Assembly (NCBI GenBank): GCA_900312665.1
Contig: ONZQ02000020.1
Location: forward strand, 1 to 64,000
DNA: 64,000 bases
Reading direction: 5' to 3'
Origin: Cephalotrichum gorgonifer
Taxonomy: Eukaryota > Ascomycota > Sordariomycetes > Microascales > Microascaceae
Made by a program: the position numbers and the translations under genes. How positions within the stretch are numbered: the stretch's first letter is position 1; each line of letters starts with the position of its first letter. The notes under the pieces are model-generated. The model had not been told where the DNA came from and searched no databases. It saw only the letters and a program-made list of their open reading frames with translations. Below are positions 34,759 through 46,272 of this stretch, piece by piece.

Positions 34759-36938
34759 CTTGGCTGTGGTGGTGGTGGTGGTGGTGGATTTCGGCGTAAG
34801 GCAAGACGACGATCCTTATCAGTGGGGCAAATAGATGGAAACGAACCAGATACAAGTGAATAAATGGAAAGTAGATGTGAGTAGATGGACTCGGATATAT
34901 ACTACAAGTAGGAGGAAGGGAATGATGGTCGCGACGATTATCCGTGTTTGGAATGGCCCGAAGTAATCCTGAATCCTTGCCGATCTGAGTCACGCCGCGC
35001 TTGGTCCCTCCTTCCTTCATTGTATTAAGCCACCCCGCAGCCTCTTCCAACTCCAGGCAACAGCCAGCTCGTATAAAATGTATTGCGGATAATAATCAGC
35101 GTGGAACGGAAAATGCAGGTCAGTGCCATGGGAACATTTATCGCGGCTTTCAGATTGTACGAGAGGGTAATAAGGATCCAAAACTTTTCGGGCGGGATTG
35201 ACGTACGATGTACTTGCCAGCTCCATCTCCCCGGATAATATATGACGTCCGTTTAAAGTTGGGATGCCTTACGGTTTACGAACCCGCGTCAGAAGCGGCG
35301 CGTCGGCCAGGGTTCCGGATTCGATGTCGAGCCTACGATTGGTTCAGATTGACTTTGGGAGCCATGCCTTCGTGAAACGGGGGTCTGGCGCCTTCTTGAG
35401 TGAATATGGGCTCGTGGCGCCATTGAGGGGAAGTCGGTCGGGGGAGGGGCAGAGATGCACTCCTGTTCTCATGCCTCCTCAAGTCCGTAACTCGTGGACA
35501 CAATTTCCAGTTCTCACGTCACTAGTGGTCTATGTCCTTTTGAGATGATCTGTCCATGACCAGAGTGTCGCCGTAGCGGCATCACTCATGTTGCCTCCAA
35601 AGTCCACCTTTGGGCCAGGGCATGTCGGGGTTTAGCAAGCCTTCGCCCTCCGCAAGCAGGGTAGTTCCGACCCGTTTGACTAACGGGGGCTCTGACGAAT
35701 CCCCGAAGTCTCCAGCAGCCCATGGGAGCCAACCAGGCCAGAGACGAGCACATCTCCAAACGCGTCATCGGTTCTGAGGAGGTGGAAGAACCCAGCCCTA
35801 GAAATCGGAAACCCATCAAGATCCTTGTGAAGAATGATGTACTCAGCCACCCCGGGGAGAAATGGGAGAATGGAGAGAGAAAAACACGGCGAATACGGAG
35901 AGCGCTCCGCCACCCCGTGGAAGGAAAGAAATAAAGGGACGGGCCGGTGGAGGATCTGTAGTTACCGGGATCACGGGTAACGGCCGGAGCAAGGCAGACA
36001 GACATGTCATTCGTAATCCTCCTTCTGCTTTAGAGCTGGGATTGAGCTGTGAAACGAGATACGAGGGTCCTGTTTGGGGCTGGGGCTCGGGGGCGTTAAG
36101 GTTGTCCACGTCTGGGGCTTTTCGTTTGGCCAATGGATGGATTGGCTTGATGGTGTGAGATGAGGTGAAGGGTTGGAGCGCAGCCGTTTTATTGGTTTGA
36201 TATTGGAGAGCACCGCGATCGGGCAGTTTGTCCGGTTGGGCAACCCGGCGCGGCGGGCGAGGACTGTCTACTGATGGGATGTGAGTGACAGGTTGAAACA
36301 TGGGAGATAAGATCCCCTCTCCAAAAAGCAGGAGACGTCTTTCCGAGTACATTCCATTCCAGTTCTACCCTCTTCAACCGGCCCTGTTCGGACATGTGTG
36401 AGGGAAGGACGAATGGCATGACGACGGTATTTCAAGGCAGTCGGAGTTAACCCGTCTTGGCAAAGGCGCAGCGGCGAAGACGTCAGTTCAAGGTGGCGGA
36501 GCATGTGATTAGCTGACCCCGCCCAGCCCTACGTTGCGACGAAACAAAAGAATCTGGGCGTGAGGCCGGAGCATTACTTGTACTATTACATATTGACGGC
36601 TCTAACTACCCAATGAGTCCAGATGAAGCTCCGAGGCAGCAACAGTGGGTGACACAACATTGAAGCTACTGAAGGCACTCACCAAGGCTTTTTTTTTTCT
36701 TCACTTCATACCACTTTCCTGATCAACGGATATAGAGAAGAAATATAATAGAAACGCGACACCTCATTAATAAACTCATCTTTCATCAGCCCGACCGACA
36801 CCGACCCGCGTCAAATACTGGGAATCTCATCTCACCAAGAATCTGGCGAATTCTTAGCTCCAGCTAGCTTACCCAAACCGGAACACCCAAACGCGGACTC
36901 AATCATACCGATCTACGATCTCGGGCTACACGAAACCG
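34759..36938. other. 2.2-kb intergenic region
   Basis: Divergent promoter space between the 1327-residue gene (minus) and the PAH-like gene (plus). A GGT/CCA triplet microsatellite occurs at 34769-34790. Frames near 35586-36005 and 35843-36352 show low-complexity composition without domains and are not supported. Confidence 0.5.
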
Positions 36939-37129
36939 ATGGAGCCTCTACCATCGGGCCCGGAGGCCAAGAAGACGAGCGCGCAGAAGTTCGACGAGGC
37001 GCAGTCGAGCCGGCGGAACGCGGCCTTCCTGGATGTAGCGAGGTATTTCAATGATGTAGAGGTAAGGGTGAAGCCTCGCTCTTTTGTTCCACTCCATTCA
37101 AACCCCCCCACCCAAAAAAAAACAGAAGA

Positions 37130-37160
<31 letters not shown>

Positions 37161-38075
37161 NNNNNNNNNNNNNNNNNNNNNNNNNNNNNNNNNNNNNNNN
37201 NNNNNNNNNNNNNNNNNNNNNNNNNNNNNNNNNNNNNNNNNNNNNNNNNNNNNNNNNNNNNNNNNNNNNNNNNNNNNNNNNNNNNNNNNNNNNNNNNNNN
37301 NNNNNNNNNNNNNNNNNNNNNNNNNNNNNNNNNNNNNNNNNNNNNNNNNNNNNNNNNNNNNNNNNNNNNNNNNNNNNNNNNNNNNNNNNNNNNNNNNNNN
37401 NNNNNNNNNNNNNNNNNNNNNNNNNNNNNNNNNNNNNNNNNNNNNNNNNNNNNNNNNNNNNNNNNNNNNNNNNNNNNNNNNNNNNNNNNNNNNNNNNNNN
37501 NNNNNNNNNNNNNNNNNNNNNNNNNNNNNNNNNNNNNNNNNNNNNNNNNNNNNNNNNNNNNNNNNNNNNNNNNNNNNNNNNNNNNNNNNNNNNNNNNNNN
37601 NNNNNNNNNNNNNNNNNNNNNNNNNNNNNNNNNNNNNNNNNNNNNNNNNNNNNNNNNNNNNNNNNNNNNNNNNNNNNNNNNNNNNNNNNNNNNNNNNNNN
37701 NNNNNNNNNNNNNNNNNNNNNNNNNNNNNNNNNNNNNNNNNNNNNNNNNNNNNNNAGAGGAGAGAGCGCATCTGACGACGAAACCTTTAGCAACGCCTCC
37801 GGAGAGAGGACTACCACCGCTTCCAGGCCGCCCTCGTGGGCATGCAGAAGGCCTCGGGGTGCGAGGGGATTGTGGCCGCTAAGGAGGCGACGAAGCTCAT
37901 CATCAGCGGGGAACCGGACCTCGTGGCGCGGTTCGACGACTTCTTGGAGAAGGCGGATATGATTAGCAACCAGAGTAGGCCGAGGCGGGGGGCCGGATGG
38001 GAGCCTAGGTCGGTAACGTCTGATTCGGAGACTGGGTCAGGGTCGGGGTCGGGGTCGGGGTCAGGCTCGTGTTGA
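36939..38075 (+). CDS. Small PAH-like (Sin3 paired amphipathic helix-like) protein, gapped
   Basis: Exon 1 is 36939-37061 (MEPLPSGPEAKK to FLDVARYFNDVE) followed by a GTAAGG donor. The last exon probably begins at 37791 after an ACCTTTAG acceptor and ends at TGA 38073-38075. Both boundaries are in phase 0, so a single intron holding the GA microsatellite and the N gap would give about 135 residues. The second exon contains YHRFQAALVGMQK and LVARFDDFLEKADM, which resemble the helix pattern of a PAH fold used by Sin3-type corepressors. The tail is a (Gly-Ser) repeat encoded by GGGTCG units at 38035-38068. The gap could hide additional exons. Confidence 0.6.
37124..37160. repeat. GA microsatellite at gap edge
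   Basis: An AGA/GA run immediately before the N block, inside the intron of the PAH-like gene. Purine dinucleotide tracts often collapse or break assembly, which is the probable reason for the gap. Confidence 0.9.
37161..37755. other. Assembly gap (595 N)
   Basis: All bases are N. The true length is unknown. It interrupts the intron of the PAH-like gene. Confidence 1.
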
Positions 38076-38208
38076 GGGGGTTTGTGAGAGTGGGGAGGAA
38101 AGGGGATTGCTGAGAGAGAGCTGCTTTGTGTTTATCCGTGAAAGATTTGTAGAATAGTTTGTGTCATATATGAATTTCAGTCCCCATTTGCGCTCCTTAA
38201 AGACCAGG

Positions 38209-38878
38209 TGTTAGTGGGAGCTGTCCTCGACATGCCCCTTCCCTCCTGCGTATCAGATGCCGCTGGTTGCGGGCCCCTGAGGCTAACTGCAAAATTGCTA
38301 CCCGGACGCACCCCCAAATGCACCATCCAAGGCTTGACGTCCCCATACTGGCTTGAGCCTGGCATCATGGCTGCCCATCCTTGGATGCCCATGGGTGTAG
38401 CTGGACGCAACATCATGTTACCCGCGTCCAGTGGACACCCCATCCTGCGAGCCTGGCGCGACAGGATCGTAGGGCCATCGCGAAGGATCGATTAAGCAGG
38501 GCGTATCCCCTCCTATTCGCCACACTTGTACCATATGCATGGCGAGAAGTGGACTCGGATGACATCACCTCGCGAGTTCGGCTACGTCACCACGTGAAGG
38601 ATGCCACCTGCTTGCGGCCCCTGGACAAACCACCCGCAGCCACACCTGCCAGCCGCATGAAGAATGACATATGCGACCCCTGGCAGACATCACGGCCATG
38701 GCTCTCCGTCATCGCGTGAAGAATGACATATGCGGTTCCCGGCCGTCGTCGAACGCGTCTATAAGAACGACGACGTGTGCCTACCAGGCAGCTAGATCCG
38801 AATAACCTCCATCCAGAACTTTACAGCCCCCAAGCAAACTCAAGCATAACCTACTGAACTCTCTACTACGGCCTAACA
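38209..38878. mobile_element. Possible solo LTR or LTR-like segment
   Basis: The segment starts TGTTAG and ends CTAACA, a perfect 6-bp terminal inverted match of the TG...CA type used by LTRs. Inside, an 18-bp direct repeat (38658-38675 and 38717-38734) and a TATA-like TATAAG at 38760 are present. No 5-bp target duplication is visible (CCAGG before, AACCT after), and no retroelement protein adjoins it. It may equally be the ordinary promoter of the LEA-like gene that starts 32 bp later. Confidence 0.3.
38658..38734. repeat. 18-bp perfect direct repeat pair
   Basis: The 18-mer TGAAGAATGACATATGCG occurs at 38658-38675 and again at 38717-38734, 59 bp apart start to start. It contains the palindrome CATATG and could be a duplicated regulatory site upstream of the LEA-like gene. 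Confidence 0.7.
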
Positions 38879-38909
38879 AACCTACGCACACATTACCTCT
38901 CGCCTCGAA

Positions 38910-39176
38910 ATGTCTAGCAATCAGGGCAAGGGCGTTACCGGCGCCGCCAAGTTCGTCACCAGCACCGCCGGAAACGTGGTCGGCGGCGTGAGCCGTACGG
39001 TGGGGAACGTGGCGGGCGCGGCGGGCCGAGGGCTGGGCGACACGGTCACGAGCGCCACGGGGTCGGCGGGGAAGCCGGTGGGCGACGCGATCGGGTCGGT
39101 GGGGACGGGGGTGGAGAGCGGGGCGGACGGGCTGGCAAAGGGGATTGAGAATGCGGGCCAGTGGAAGAGGTCTTGA
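38910..39176 (+). CDS. Small Gly/Ala/Thr-rich LEA-like protein
   Basis: A single-exon 88-residue protein, start ATG in context CGAAATG, stop TGA 39174-39176. It consists of repeats of the type xVGGVSRTVGNVAGAAGRGLG and GxAGKPVGDAIGSVGTG, with no Cys, no signal peptide and no membrane segment. Such short amphipathic repeats resemble group-3 LEA/hydrophilin proteins that accumulate in spores and under desiccation. A TATA-like TATAAG lies 150 bp upstream and a long A/C-rich leader follows, as in strongly expressed fungal genes. Family recognition is by pattern only. Confidence 0.7.
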   Translation: MSSNQGKGVTGAAKFVTSTAGNVVGGVSRTVGNVAGAAGRGLGDTVTSATGSAGKPVGDAIGSVGTGVESGADGLAKGIENAGQWKRS

Positions 39177-39476
39177 GGAGCTGGTTCTACGGATGCGGAG
39201 ATGGGTTGGAAGTGTGGAGCCACTAAGTTAGTGAGGTTGGAAAGGGTGTCTTTTCGGGCTATGATTTTGGAAGAATTATTTGATAATTTTAGTCGAGCGT
39301 GTCAGGCGCTGAATTGATCCCAGTCCGTTGTGAGAGCTGTGAGGGTGGAAGTCATCGTGAAGCTGACAGTGCGGAAGGTGTGCAGCTGGGTCAAATCCGA
39401 GATTCAGAGTGAGAGCTGGTGTGCGGAGAGCGTGCACACTTCTGTCTATTTTGGGACGGCACCACTCAACAAGCAG

Positions 39477-39567
39477 TCTTCCTTGGTCTAGTGGTAAGGA
39501 TACCTGCCTGTCATACAGACAGTGCGCAGTTTCGCAGGTGGCCGGGGTTCGATTCCCCGAGGGAGAG
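39477..39567 (+). tRNA. tRNA-Asp (GTC) with 19-nt intron
   Basis: The acceptor strands TCTTCCT and AGGGAGA pair along 7 bp. The T arm is CGGGG-TTCGATT-CCCCG and the D arm includes GGTCTAGTGGTAAGG. The anticodon stem CCTGC/GCAGG encloses loop CTGTCA(...)C, with anticodon GTC at 39510-39512. The intron occupies 39514-39532, one base 3' of the anticodon as is standard for nuclear tRNA introns. The discriminator is G; TTTTTT-type sequence follows within 12 bases. Confidence 0.93.
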
Positions 39568-40852
39568 ACTTAATTTTTTGTCCTTCTTTTCTTGCTTCCA
39601 TTCTTCTTCCGTTTCTTTATTTGCGAATAGTATATACAGGCTGGCGATCATGAATGAACCCGGATTGCCAGTCCCGAGGCGACCGCTAAACTCTCAAACA
39701 AACATTCAAACAACAGACTCATGCTACTTGGTGGATGCGAGACATGCTATTATTACGACAGACAGAGAGCGCCGAAAGTTGGTTATCCCCGAAACTGTCC
39801 CGTGCCACACCTCTGTCAACAGTATGTACAAGTACGAAGTAGTGCACGCGAAATTGGTTGTAGAGGAGCCACACCACATGTATTTATACGCGGCTAGGTA
39901 CATGTGAGTGCCGAGATCCGGCATCACCACATTGGAGACCCACCCACACACACACAGACGCGGGCTGCAGCTTCTAAGATTAGCACAGCCGCAATTTGAA
40001 GGGTACATTCACGTTCACGAAATAACCTTGAATCCTCTCCACTATCAGGGCGAAGGAGGAGCGAATGCAAGTACCCATGGCCTGAGATCCCCATGTCAGG
40101 TGGGGACCATAGCGCGCCATCGACCTCAACCGCCCAATCCCCCGGCGCCAACACCTTTGTCGTCGAAACACCAAGCCGCCATGGTGGAGACAACATCCCA
40201 GCCAAGCCCCTGTTCGCAAGGCTCGATGCAACCGCACGGGGGAGCATTCGACCGGCTTATGGCTAGGCGCAAATCCCTTCTGCGTGCGTGCAGGCACAGA
40301 GCCAGAAAGGAGGAAAGAAGAATCAGGTGTGATGGGAGGCGCAGACGGTGCGCAGACATGGGTGGTTTGGATGAGACTGCTGATCCTTGCCTTCGACGGA
40401 AGTGCCCAGGCTCGAGGGCCTGATGTGAGTGGCCGGTGAACCTGATGCGACCGCGGATCTGGGGACTGGGCGGGCAAGGGAAAGGGCGCTGACGACGATT
40501 CCAAGATGCTCGGTGAATGGACCTCTTGGCTCGTCAAGCCTGGTGTTTCGTTTCCCTTTTCATTCCTCCTTCTTCAAGCCGTCTTTCCCTTCATTTCCTT
40601 TTTCTGCCCTACCTCGAAGTATCGCGAAAACCTCATTTCTTTTTTTCCTCTTTCTCTTCCCTTTTACTCTTCGAAATTTTGTCTGGTCTTCCTCCTACGG
40701 AGTCCCACTTTCTCTCTTTTTCTTTCCTCTCCCGACCGAGAGTGGCCCTTCAGCGAGCGCGAGAACCAAAACCTCTTAACAGAAAGAGGCTTCCGCGCCA
40801 CTCACCCCCCATCGGCCAGTAATAGGCGAAACACCACAAAAGGGCGCCCAGC
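39568..40852. other. Intergenic, promoter side of the seven-TM gene
   Basis: A T-rich patch just after the tRNA is consistent with a pol III terminator. Pyrimidine-rich tracts (CTTTTTC type) dominate 40540-40760, typical of fungal promoters near transcription starts. No gene is supported. Confidence 0.5.
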
Positions 40853-42265
40853 ATGTCCTCCGGAAACGATGTCGCTGACTTCCAGATCGGCTGGGCCGTC
40901 CTCAATGGGCTAACGCTGGTCGTCACCAGCGGCCTCTTCTGCGCGAGCCTGTGCCTCTGCCGGCGCAGCGGCGACCAGGCGCGTAGCGTCACGAGGTGGA
41001 TGAAGCTCTCGTTCCTGTTCTTCTCACTGTGAGCCTTCCAACCCGCGAAGCACTTACAGCCAGCCCTCTCCCCCGCGCCTTCACCAAGTAGAACGTGAAT
41101 AGAGTGAGAGAAGCAAGCCGCTCCTGAACAGCCAACTAAACAAACACCCCGCCCCCGCTTTAGGTACACCTTCCTCGCCATCATCTACGCCATCTTCTTC
41201 ATCCTTTACTGGAAGGACATAATCTACGCCACCGGCCCCTCCCGCGTCCTGGGCCCCCTGGCCAGCACGGCCGAGACCATGCTCAAGACCCTCGTGCTCG
41301 CCACCCTCTCCTCCCTCGCCCGCGGCATCCTCTTCGCGCGCCAGGGCCAGCGCGCGAAGCTCGCCCTCCCCGCCGCCGTCGCCACGTACGGCATCACCGC
41401 CATCAACTTCGTCCTGGCCATCGCGTACCTGGGCGTCGCGCTGTGGTACAACTTCGGGGAGGACAGCTACTACAGCAACACCGGCTTGCATCTCAACCGC
41501 CTGTCTGCCGTGCCCGACATCTTCATCTTCGTTGGCTCGGTGGTTCTGCTTGGTACTTCGGGGCTTGTGTTTACTAAGGTGAAGGGGATTCCCACGCTTA
41601 AGACGGTACGAACGAAACCCCCCTTCTTTTTTCTACTCCCCTCCAAGGAAGAACGGAAACTAACCCTCCGGTGACAGGCCGGCATTGTCTTCATCGTGGC
41701 CGCCTTCTTCTTCTTCGTCAGCGCCCTGTACGAAATCATCTACATCGGCCTCTACATCCCCCTCAGCCCCAGCAGCGACTTCAAGTCCGACTACCCCTTC
41801 TCGACCATCCTCATGTACTTCTTCGGCATCCTCCCGATCTTGCTCTCTCTCGCCGCGGTCTTCCACCTCACGCGCACGAAGGGCAAGGGCCTCTACACCA
41901 TCACCGGCCCCCCCGGCGGCGCGTTCAACCCCGCCCAGGTCCCCGGCCAGGGCGTGCCGTTCCAGGGCCAGCCGATGCAGCAGGGAGCGTACCAGCCGGC
42001 GTACTACCCCCCGCAGGGCGCCCCGGGAGCGCCCCCGCCGGGCTGGCAGCCCCAGGCGTACTACCCCCCTCAGCAGCAGCAGCAGTTCGTGCCGGTTCCG
42101 CAGCAACAGTTCGTACCGGCTCAGCAGCAGCAGTGGCAGCAGGGCCAGCAGGTCCCGCAGCAGCAGCAGCCGCAGTACACATCCACGCCGTCACCCGTGA
42201 CGCAGACTCCGCCGCACGAGGCCCCCACCCAACCCCCGGCCCAGGCTGCGGAGGTCAAGGGGTAG
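40853..42265 (+). CDS. Seven-TM membrane protein with Q/P-rich tail
   Basis: Exons 40853-41028, 41164-41605 and 41678-42265 (401 residues). Seven hydrophobic segments can be counted: residues about 14-36, 56-81, 98-116, 124-150, 173-192, 207-232 and 246-264. No signal peptide precedes the first, so topology is N-out/C-in if it is receptor-like. The tail (about residues 285-401) is rich in Gln, Pro and Tyr, with repeated QQQQFVP and YYPPQ units. The layout resembles fungal GPCR-like or DUF integral membrane families, but no receptor signature is evident and I do not assign a ligand. Confidence 0.75.
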
Positions 42266-42648
42266 ACACCATCGTGTTTGCCGAGAAGGGGGGGGAGACG
42301 CGGAGTAGAACCCTAATGCATCTTCTTCCAGCCCAAGGTGTTGTTTGATTGCGGGGTAGATGCCGCCACTTTCTCAAAGATATCTGTCGACTGTGTGGAG
42401 CCGCTTTTACGTGCATACTCCCTTCCCTCCCTTGCACATTCCTGTCATTCTCTCTTTTTTGTATTTTCTCTTTGCGCATAGTTTTACAAAGTTGGTCTGT
42501 GGATGGAACTTAATGATACCCGGAGGAGGACCGTGGGTTATATATCTATATCTATATATATACACATGTGGTCGGAAGCTTAAAATAAATGCTTGCTTGC
42601 AATTTACAGCGCTTGGGTTGTGACTTTGCTTGAGCAGATGCGAACCTT
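42266..42648. other. Convergent 3' ends
   Basis: A 383-bp interval between the seven-TM gene and the thioesterase gene, which point at each other. It contains an AT dinucleotide patch (TATATATCTATATC) near 42540 and otherwise nothing notable. Confidence 0.5.
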
Positions 42649-43749
42649 TTACTCGACTCCCTCGGTGAACTCTTTCGGCGCGACGAATTCGGGCTTTGTC
42701 GGGCCGATCGTCCCCGCTACGTATCTGTGATATCTCGCATGAGTACGGGGGGAAAGAATGTCATGACGCCCTCAGGATGGGGTGCCCGGGAGTGTTGGGA
42801 AAGGGGAGTAAAAGGGGAGTAACTTACTTGGTGTGACTCCCCCGAGCGGACAGTTGTCCCTTTTCGTTCCAGAACTGGACGAGGGTGTAGGCGAGCGTCT
42901 TGCCAACTACAACTCGCACGTTAGCTGGCTCTCTGAGGGATCCCGTGGGAGAAGGCATGATTCCGCTTCCGGGAGTTGAAGGTAGCAAGTGCGGGGTGAG
43001 TCCTTACTCTTCTCGCAGGTCGCTGTGCCGGTGACCTTGGAGCCGGGCGTACCGCTTGCGGACAGGTAGCTTACTGTGATGTGGTTACTTTAGTAAATGT
43101 CGGGGTTAAAAGTTGGGGTCGGGGTCTACACGTACCGTTGAGGTCGGTGGATACACCGGTTGCGAAACGGCCTGTTGAGGCTACGGCGAGCGAGCCGCCG
43201 AGATCGACCATGCTTGCTATCGTTCCACCGTGGAGGGTCCCGAGGCGGTTCTGCGAGATGTTAGGATGTACGCAGGCGGCGTTGGGGGGAGGGGGGTCGG
43301 GAGACATGTGCCGGAGGGAATGGGGCGATGAAAGGGGAAGCAAGGGTGAAGGCAAAAGGGGAAGCGTAAAAGGCAGCGAGGTCATACTGTGTGATGCTTC
43401 TTAATGTCAAGCTCGAAGTCGACCCTCCCGTGCGTCGCATGTGTTATCCTGAACTGCGCGATTCCCGTCAGCTCAGCTCACGGCCTCACGGAACCGTTCG
43501 CGCGGGGAGGGCATACGCTGTCGCCGAGCAGCCTGCACTTTTGTTAGAAGATGCGACGCTTGTACACCTAGCCCCGCCGACCAAGAAAGACTTACCTTCC
43601 CTCGAGACCAGAGTCGGCCAAGAAGGAACGCCAAACCTGGAAACTCTCTGTTAGCCCCACTATGGCCCGGCCGGTGACTCTCATGGTGAGTGGTGAGACG
43701 GCGGACATACGGCGTTGACGAAGGGGCCGGGGGCCAATTTGGTGGCCAT
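42649..43749 (-). CDS. Hotdog-fold acyl-CoA thioesterase (PaaI/ACOT13-like)
   Basis: Seven short exons on the minus strand: 43749-43711, 43636-43596, 43448-43388, 43250-43136, 43073-43008, 42906-42828 and 42724-42649, giving 158 residues. These enzymes hydrolyse acyl-CoA thioesters, in ACOT13-type members at mitochondria. The signature NRLGTLHGGTIASMVDLGGS (catalytic Asp/Glu helix with HGG) lies in exon 4, followed by ATGVSTDLN, SYLSA and GKTLAYT; the C-terminal ARGSHTKY strand is rebuilt across the last intron. The length is normal for the family. The gene shares a 520-bp divergent promoter with Tfb2. Confidence 0.9.
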
Positions 43750-44270
43750 GATTCTTGGATGTCGTTGCCTTGAGCTCTAGTGCCTTCTAGTGGAGCGTTC
43801 GAAAACGATCGTCTACGCTCAGCGAGGGGGTTTTGGGAAGGGGATGGGTCTACGGGTATGTTCCGGCGCCGGCAGTGGTCGTCGCATAAATTCGGGTAAC
43901 CGGCGGAAACCGAGTGCCGGGTGAGTCCCGCTATCCTCCGTGTTAAAGTACAAAGCACCTTAGTGATTGGTGGGGCAAACTATTACATAATCGGCCCACA
44001 ATTGGAAGCAGATGCCGCCCCACATTACATGAGCAAGGTCAAGGCTGCTGCATCCAACACTCACTCCACCCAAACTCTTGGTCAGCCTTTTGTGAATTTC
44101 ACCCACGCGACAACCTCGTCCGAAACCACGAACCCACCCGCCTTTCGAAATTCCCGTGCGGCCCGCCTGCCACTGGGAACCATACCCCTCTCCCCAGAAT
44201 GAGGAGGTAACCCCCGAAAACCCTCCCCCGATCCGCCCCTTCCTCTACCATCCACCATCCACCATCCACC
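43750..44270. promoter_or_regulatory. Divergent promoter, thioesterase and tfb2
   Basis: A 521-bp head-to-head interval. Two inverted CCAAT boxes (ATTGG at 43966-43970 and 44001-44005) lie near the middle, and three CATCCAC units directly precede the tfb2 ATG, giving a good CCACCATG start context. Regulation by a CCAAT-binding complex is inferred only from the motif. Confidence 0.45.
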
Positions 44271-45901
44271 ATGTCGGCCGGCCTCCAGCTCGCCGACTAC
44301 CTCGAGCGGCTGCCGGGCACGACCTTCCGCAAGCTCTACCAGCAGCCCTCGACGGCCTTTGCAATCTTCAGGCGGATGCTGCCCCACCTCGGTATGCGCC
44401 CCCGTGAAATAGGCGATGGCTAGGAGAGTGTCTAGGTCTTCTCGTGGCTAAACTCCTCTCCCCCCCAAAAGCCAAAACCATCGTGATGGCGCTGCTGTAC
44501 ACACCGAAGCCGATGCTCCTCGAGGACCTCGACCTCTGGGTGAAGCCCGAGTCAAAACGGTACGTCCCCTTCCCCTCTTCTCCCGTACCTCCAACCTGTC
44601 TCCCTTCCCCCGCCTCCACGGCTAACACCTAATACCCCCACAGCACAAAAGACCACTCCCTCTCCGTCCTCCGCGGCCTCCACATCATAAGCATCACCGT
44701 CCCCGGCAAGGGAAAGCGCCAAGAGATGCAGCTCACGACCAACTTCAAGGCCTCCTTCCAGCGCGCCCTCTCCGGCGGCGGCACCCACGAGTCCTTCGGC
44801 GTGCCCTCCAACCTCCCCGCCCCGCCCGAGGTCGACGGCCCCTTCCTCGAGCGCTACGCCCGCCGGAAGTGGGACGACATCCTCCACTTCGTCGTTAACA
44901 GCGTCGGGAACCGCACGGGTGAAGACAGGGAGTCCAGCAGCGGGCCCATGCAGTCCGTCAAGGAGCTCCTCCTCGCGGGCCGCCTAGTCGAGCGGAGGGG
45001 CGGCAACGCGACGGGGATAGGAATCACCCAGGCCGGCTTCACCTTCCTGCTTCAGGAGGCGAACGCCCAGGTGTGGACGCTCCTCCTGCTGTGGCTCGAG
45101 GCTACTGACCGGCCGGGTACGGGGCAGAGCGTCGACATGCTCTCGTTCCTATTCGTGCTAGCGTCCCTCGAGCTCGGGAGGGCGTACGACACCAATGCGC
45201 TGACGGAGGAGCGGAGGAATATGCTCCCGTTCCTGGTAGATATCGGCCTGATATTCATACCCGCGCACAAGCCGCAGCAATACTTCCCCACGCGCCTCTC
45301 GACGACCCTGACGAGCTCCTCCTCCGCCCTGCGCTCCGTCTCGGAGGGCTTCGCGGCCGTGGCCGCCGACTCCGCCCCCGAATCCACCGGCGCCGTCGCC
45401 CCCGCCCAGCAGCGCGGCAGCATAATCATGGAGACCAACTACCGGATCTACGCCTACACGTCGAACCCGCTCCAGATCGCCGTCCTTGCGCTCTTCGCGA
45501 ACCTCAAGATGCGCTTCCACGAGATGGTGTCGGGCCGGCTCTCGCGCGAGTCGATCCGCCGCGCCGTCTCGTACGGCATCACGTCCGACCAGATTATAAA
45601 CTACCTCGCCACCCACGCCCACGACCAGATGCGCCGCCGCGCCCTGACGTCGGGCAAGCCTGTCCTGCCGCCGACCGTCGTCGACCAGATCCGCCTGTGG
45701 CAGCTGGAGAACGAGCGCATGAAGACCACGAGCGGCTTCCTGTTCAAGGACTTCGACGACGCGAAGGAGTACGAGGCGTGCGCGGGCTACGCCTCGGAGA
45801 TCGGCGTTTGCGTGTGGAGGAATGATAGGAGGGCCATGTTCTTCGCGAGCAAGCACGAGCAGATCCGGGACTTTTTGAAGTTGAGGAAGAAGGCGGATTA
45901 G
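44271..45901 (+). CDS. tfb2: TFIIH subunit Tfb2 (p52/GTF2H4)
   Basis: Exons 44271-44391, 44472-44559 and 44644-45901 (488 residues, stop TAG 45899-45901). Tfb2 anchors and stimulates the XPB/Ssl2 ATPase in TFIIH, acting in promoter opening and nucleotide excision repair. Diagnostic segments are DYLERLPGTTFRKLYQQPST at the N-terminus, WDDILHFVV, GITQAGFTFLLQ with NAQVWTLLLLWL, then ETNYRIYAYTSNPLQIAVL and the C-terminal dimerisation region GKPVLPPTVVDQIRLWQLE to the end. Length and order match the family. The 3' tail overlaps the terminal region of the convergent gene. Confidence 0.95.
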
Positions 45902-46272
45902 ACTGGCGGTGTTTATGGGGCTTGCCGAGGTTTCTGTGCTGCAGCTGCAGCTGATGGTATTCGGGGGAGTTTCTTGATCTTTGTTTTGTACGTCTAGGGA
46001 GTACAAGGGGAGTCTGGGTACATGTATGGAAGGCAAAAGAAGCATTTGTATTTTTTTTTTCATTTTCTTTTTCATGCCGTGTCCTCTTCTTTTCTCCTTT
46101 GCGAGGGAATGTATGTAGTTCTACATGGGGCTGGATTACAGAGCCGAAATGAGCCAAACTGTTCAAACTGTTGGGAAACAAAACATGCGTCCCACATCAA
46201 CAATCATCCCCCCCTTCTCTTCCTCCTCCAGCATAGTTACCGTGGTCGTGGTTTCATCTTTCATCCCGGCTA
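45902..46272. other. Convergent 3' ends
   Basis: A 371-bp interval between tfb2 and the gene on the opposite strand; poly-T and AT-rich patches near 46045-46065. No other feature. Confidence 0.5.

Noticed and set aside
35843..36352. 169-codon minus-strand frame in the intergenic region
   Set aside because: Pro/Ser-rich low complexity with no start context, domain or intron evidence.
41671..42348. Overlapping frames rich in Arg/Pro/Ala within the seven-TM gene
   Set aside because: Alternative frames of the Q/P-rich tail; composition follows the codon bias of the true frame.
45158..46075. 305-codon minus-strand frame opposite tfb2
   Set aside because: Antisense to a clearly conserved gene; no independent domain.
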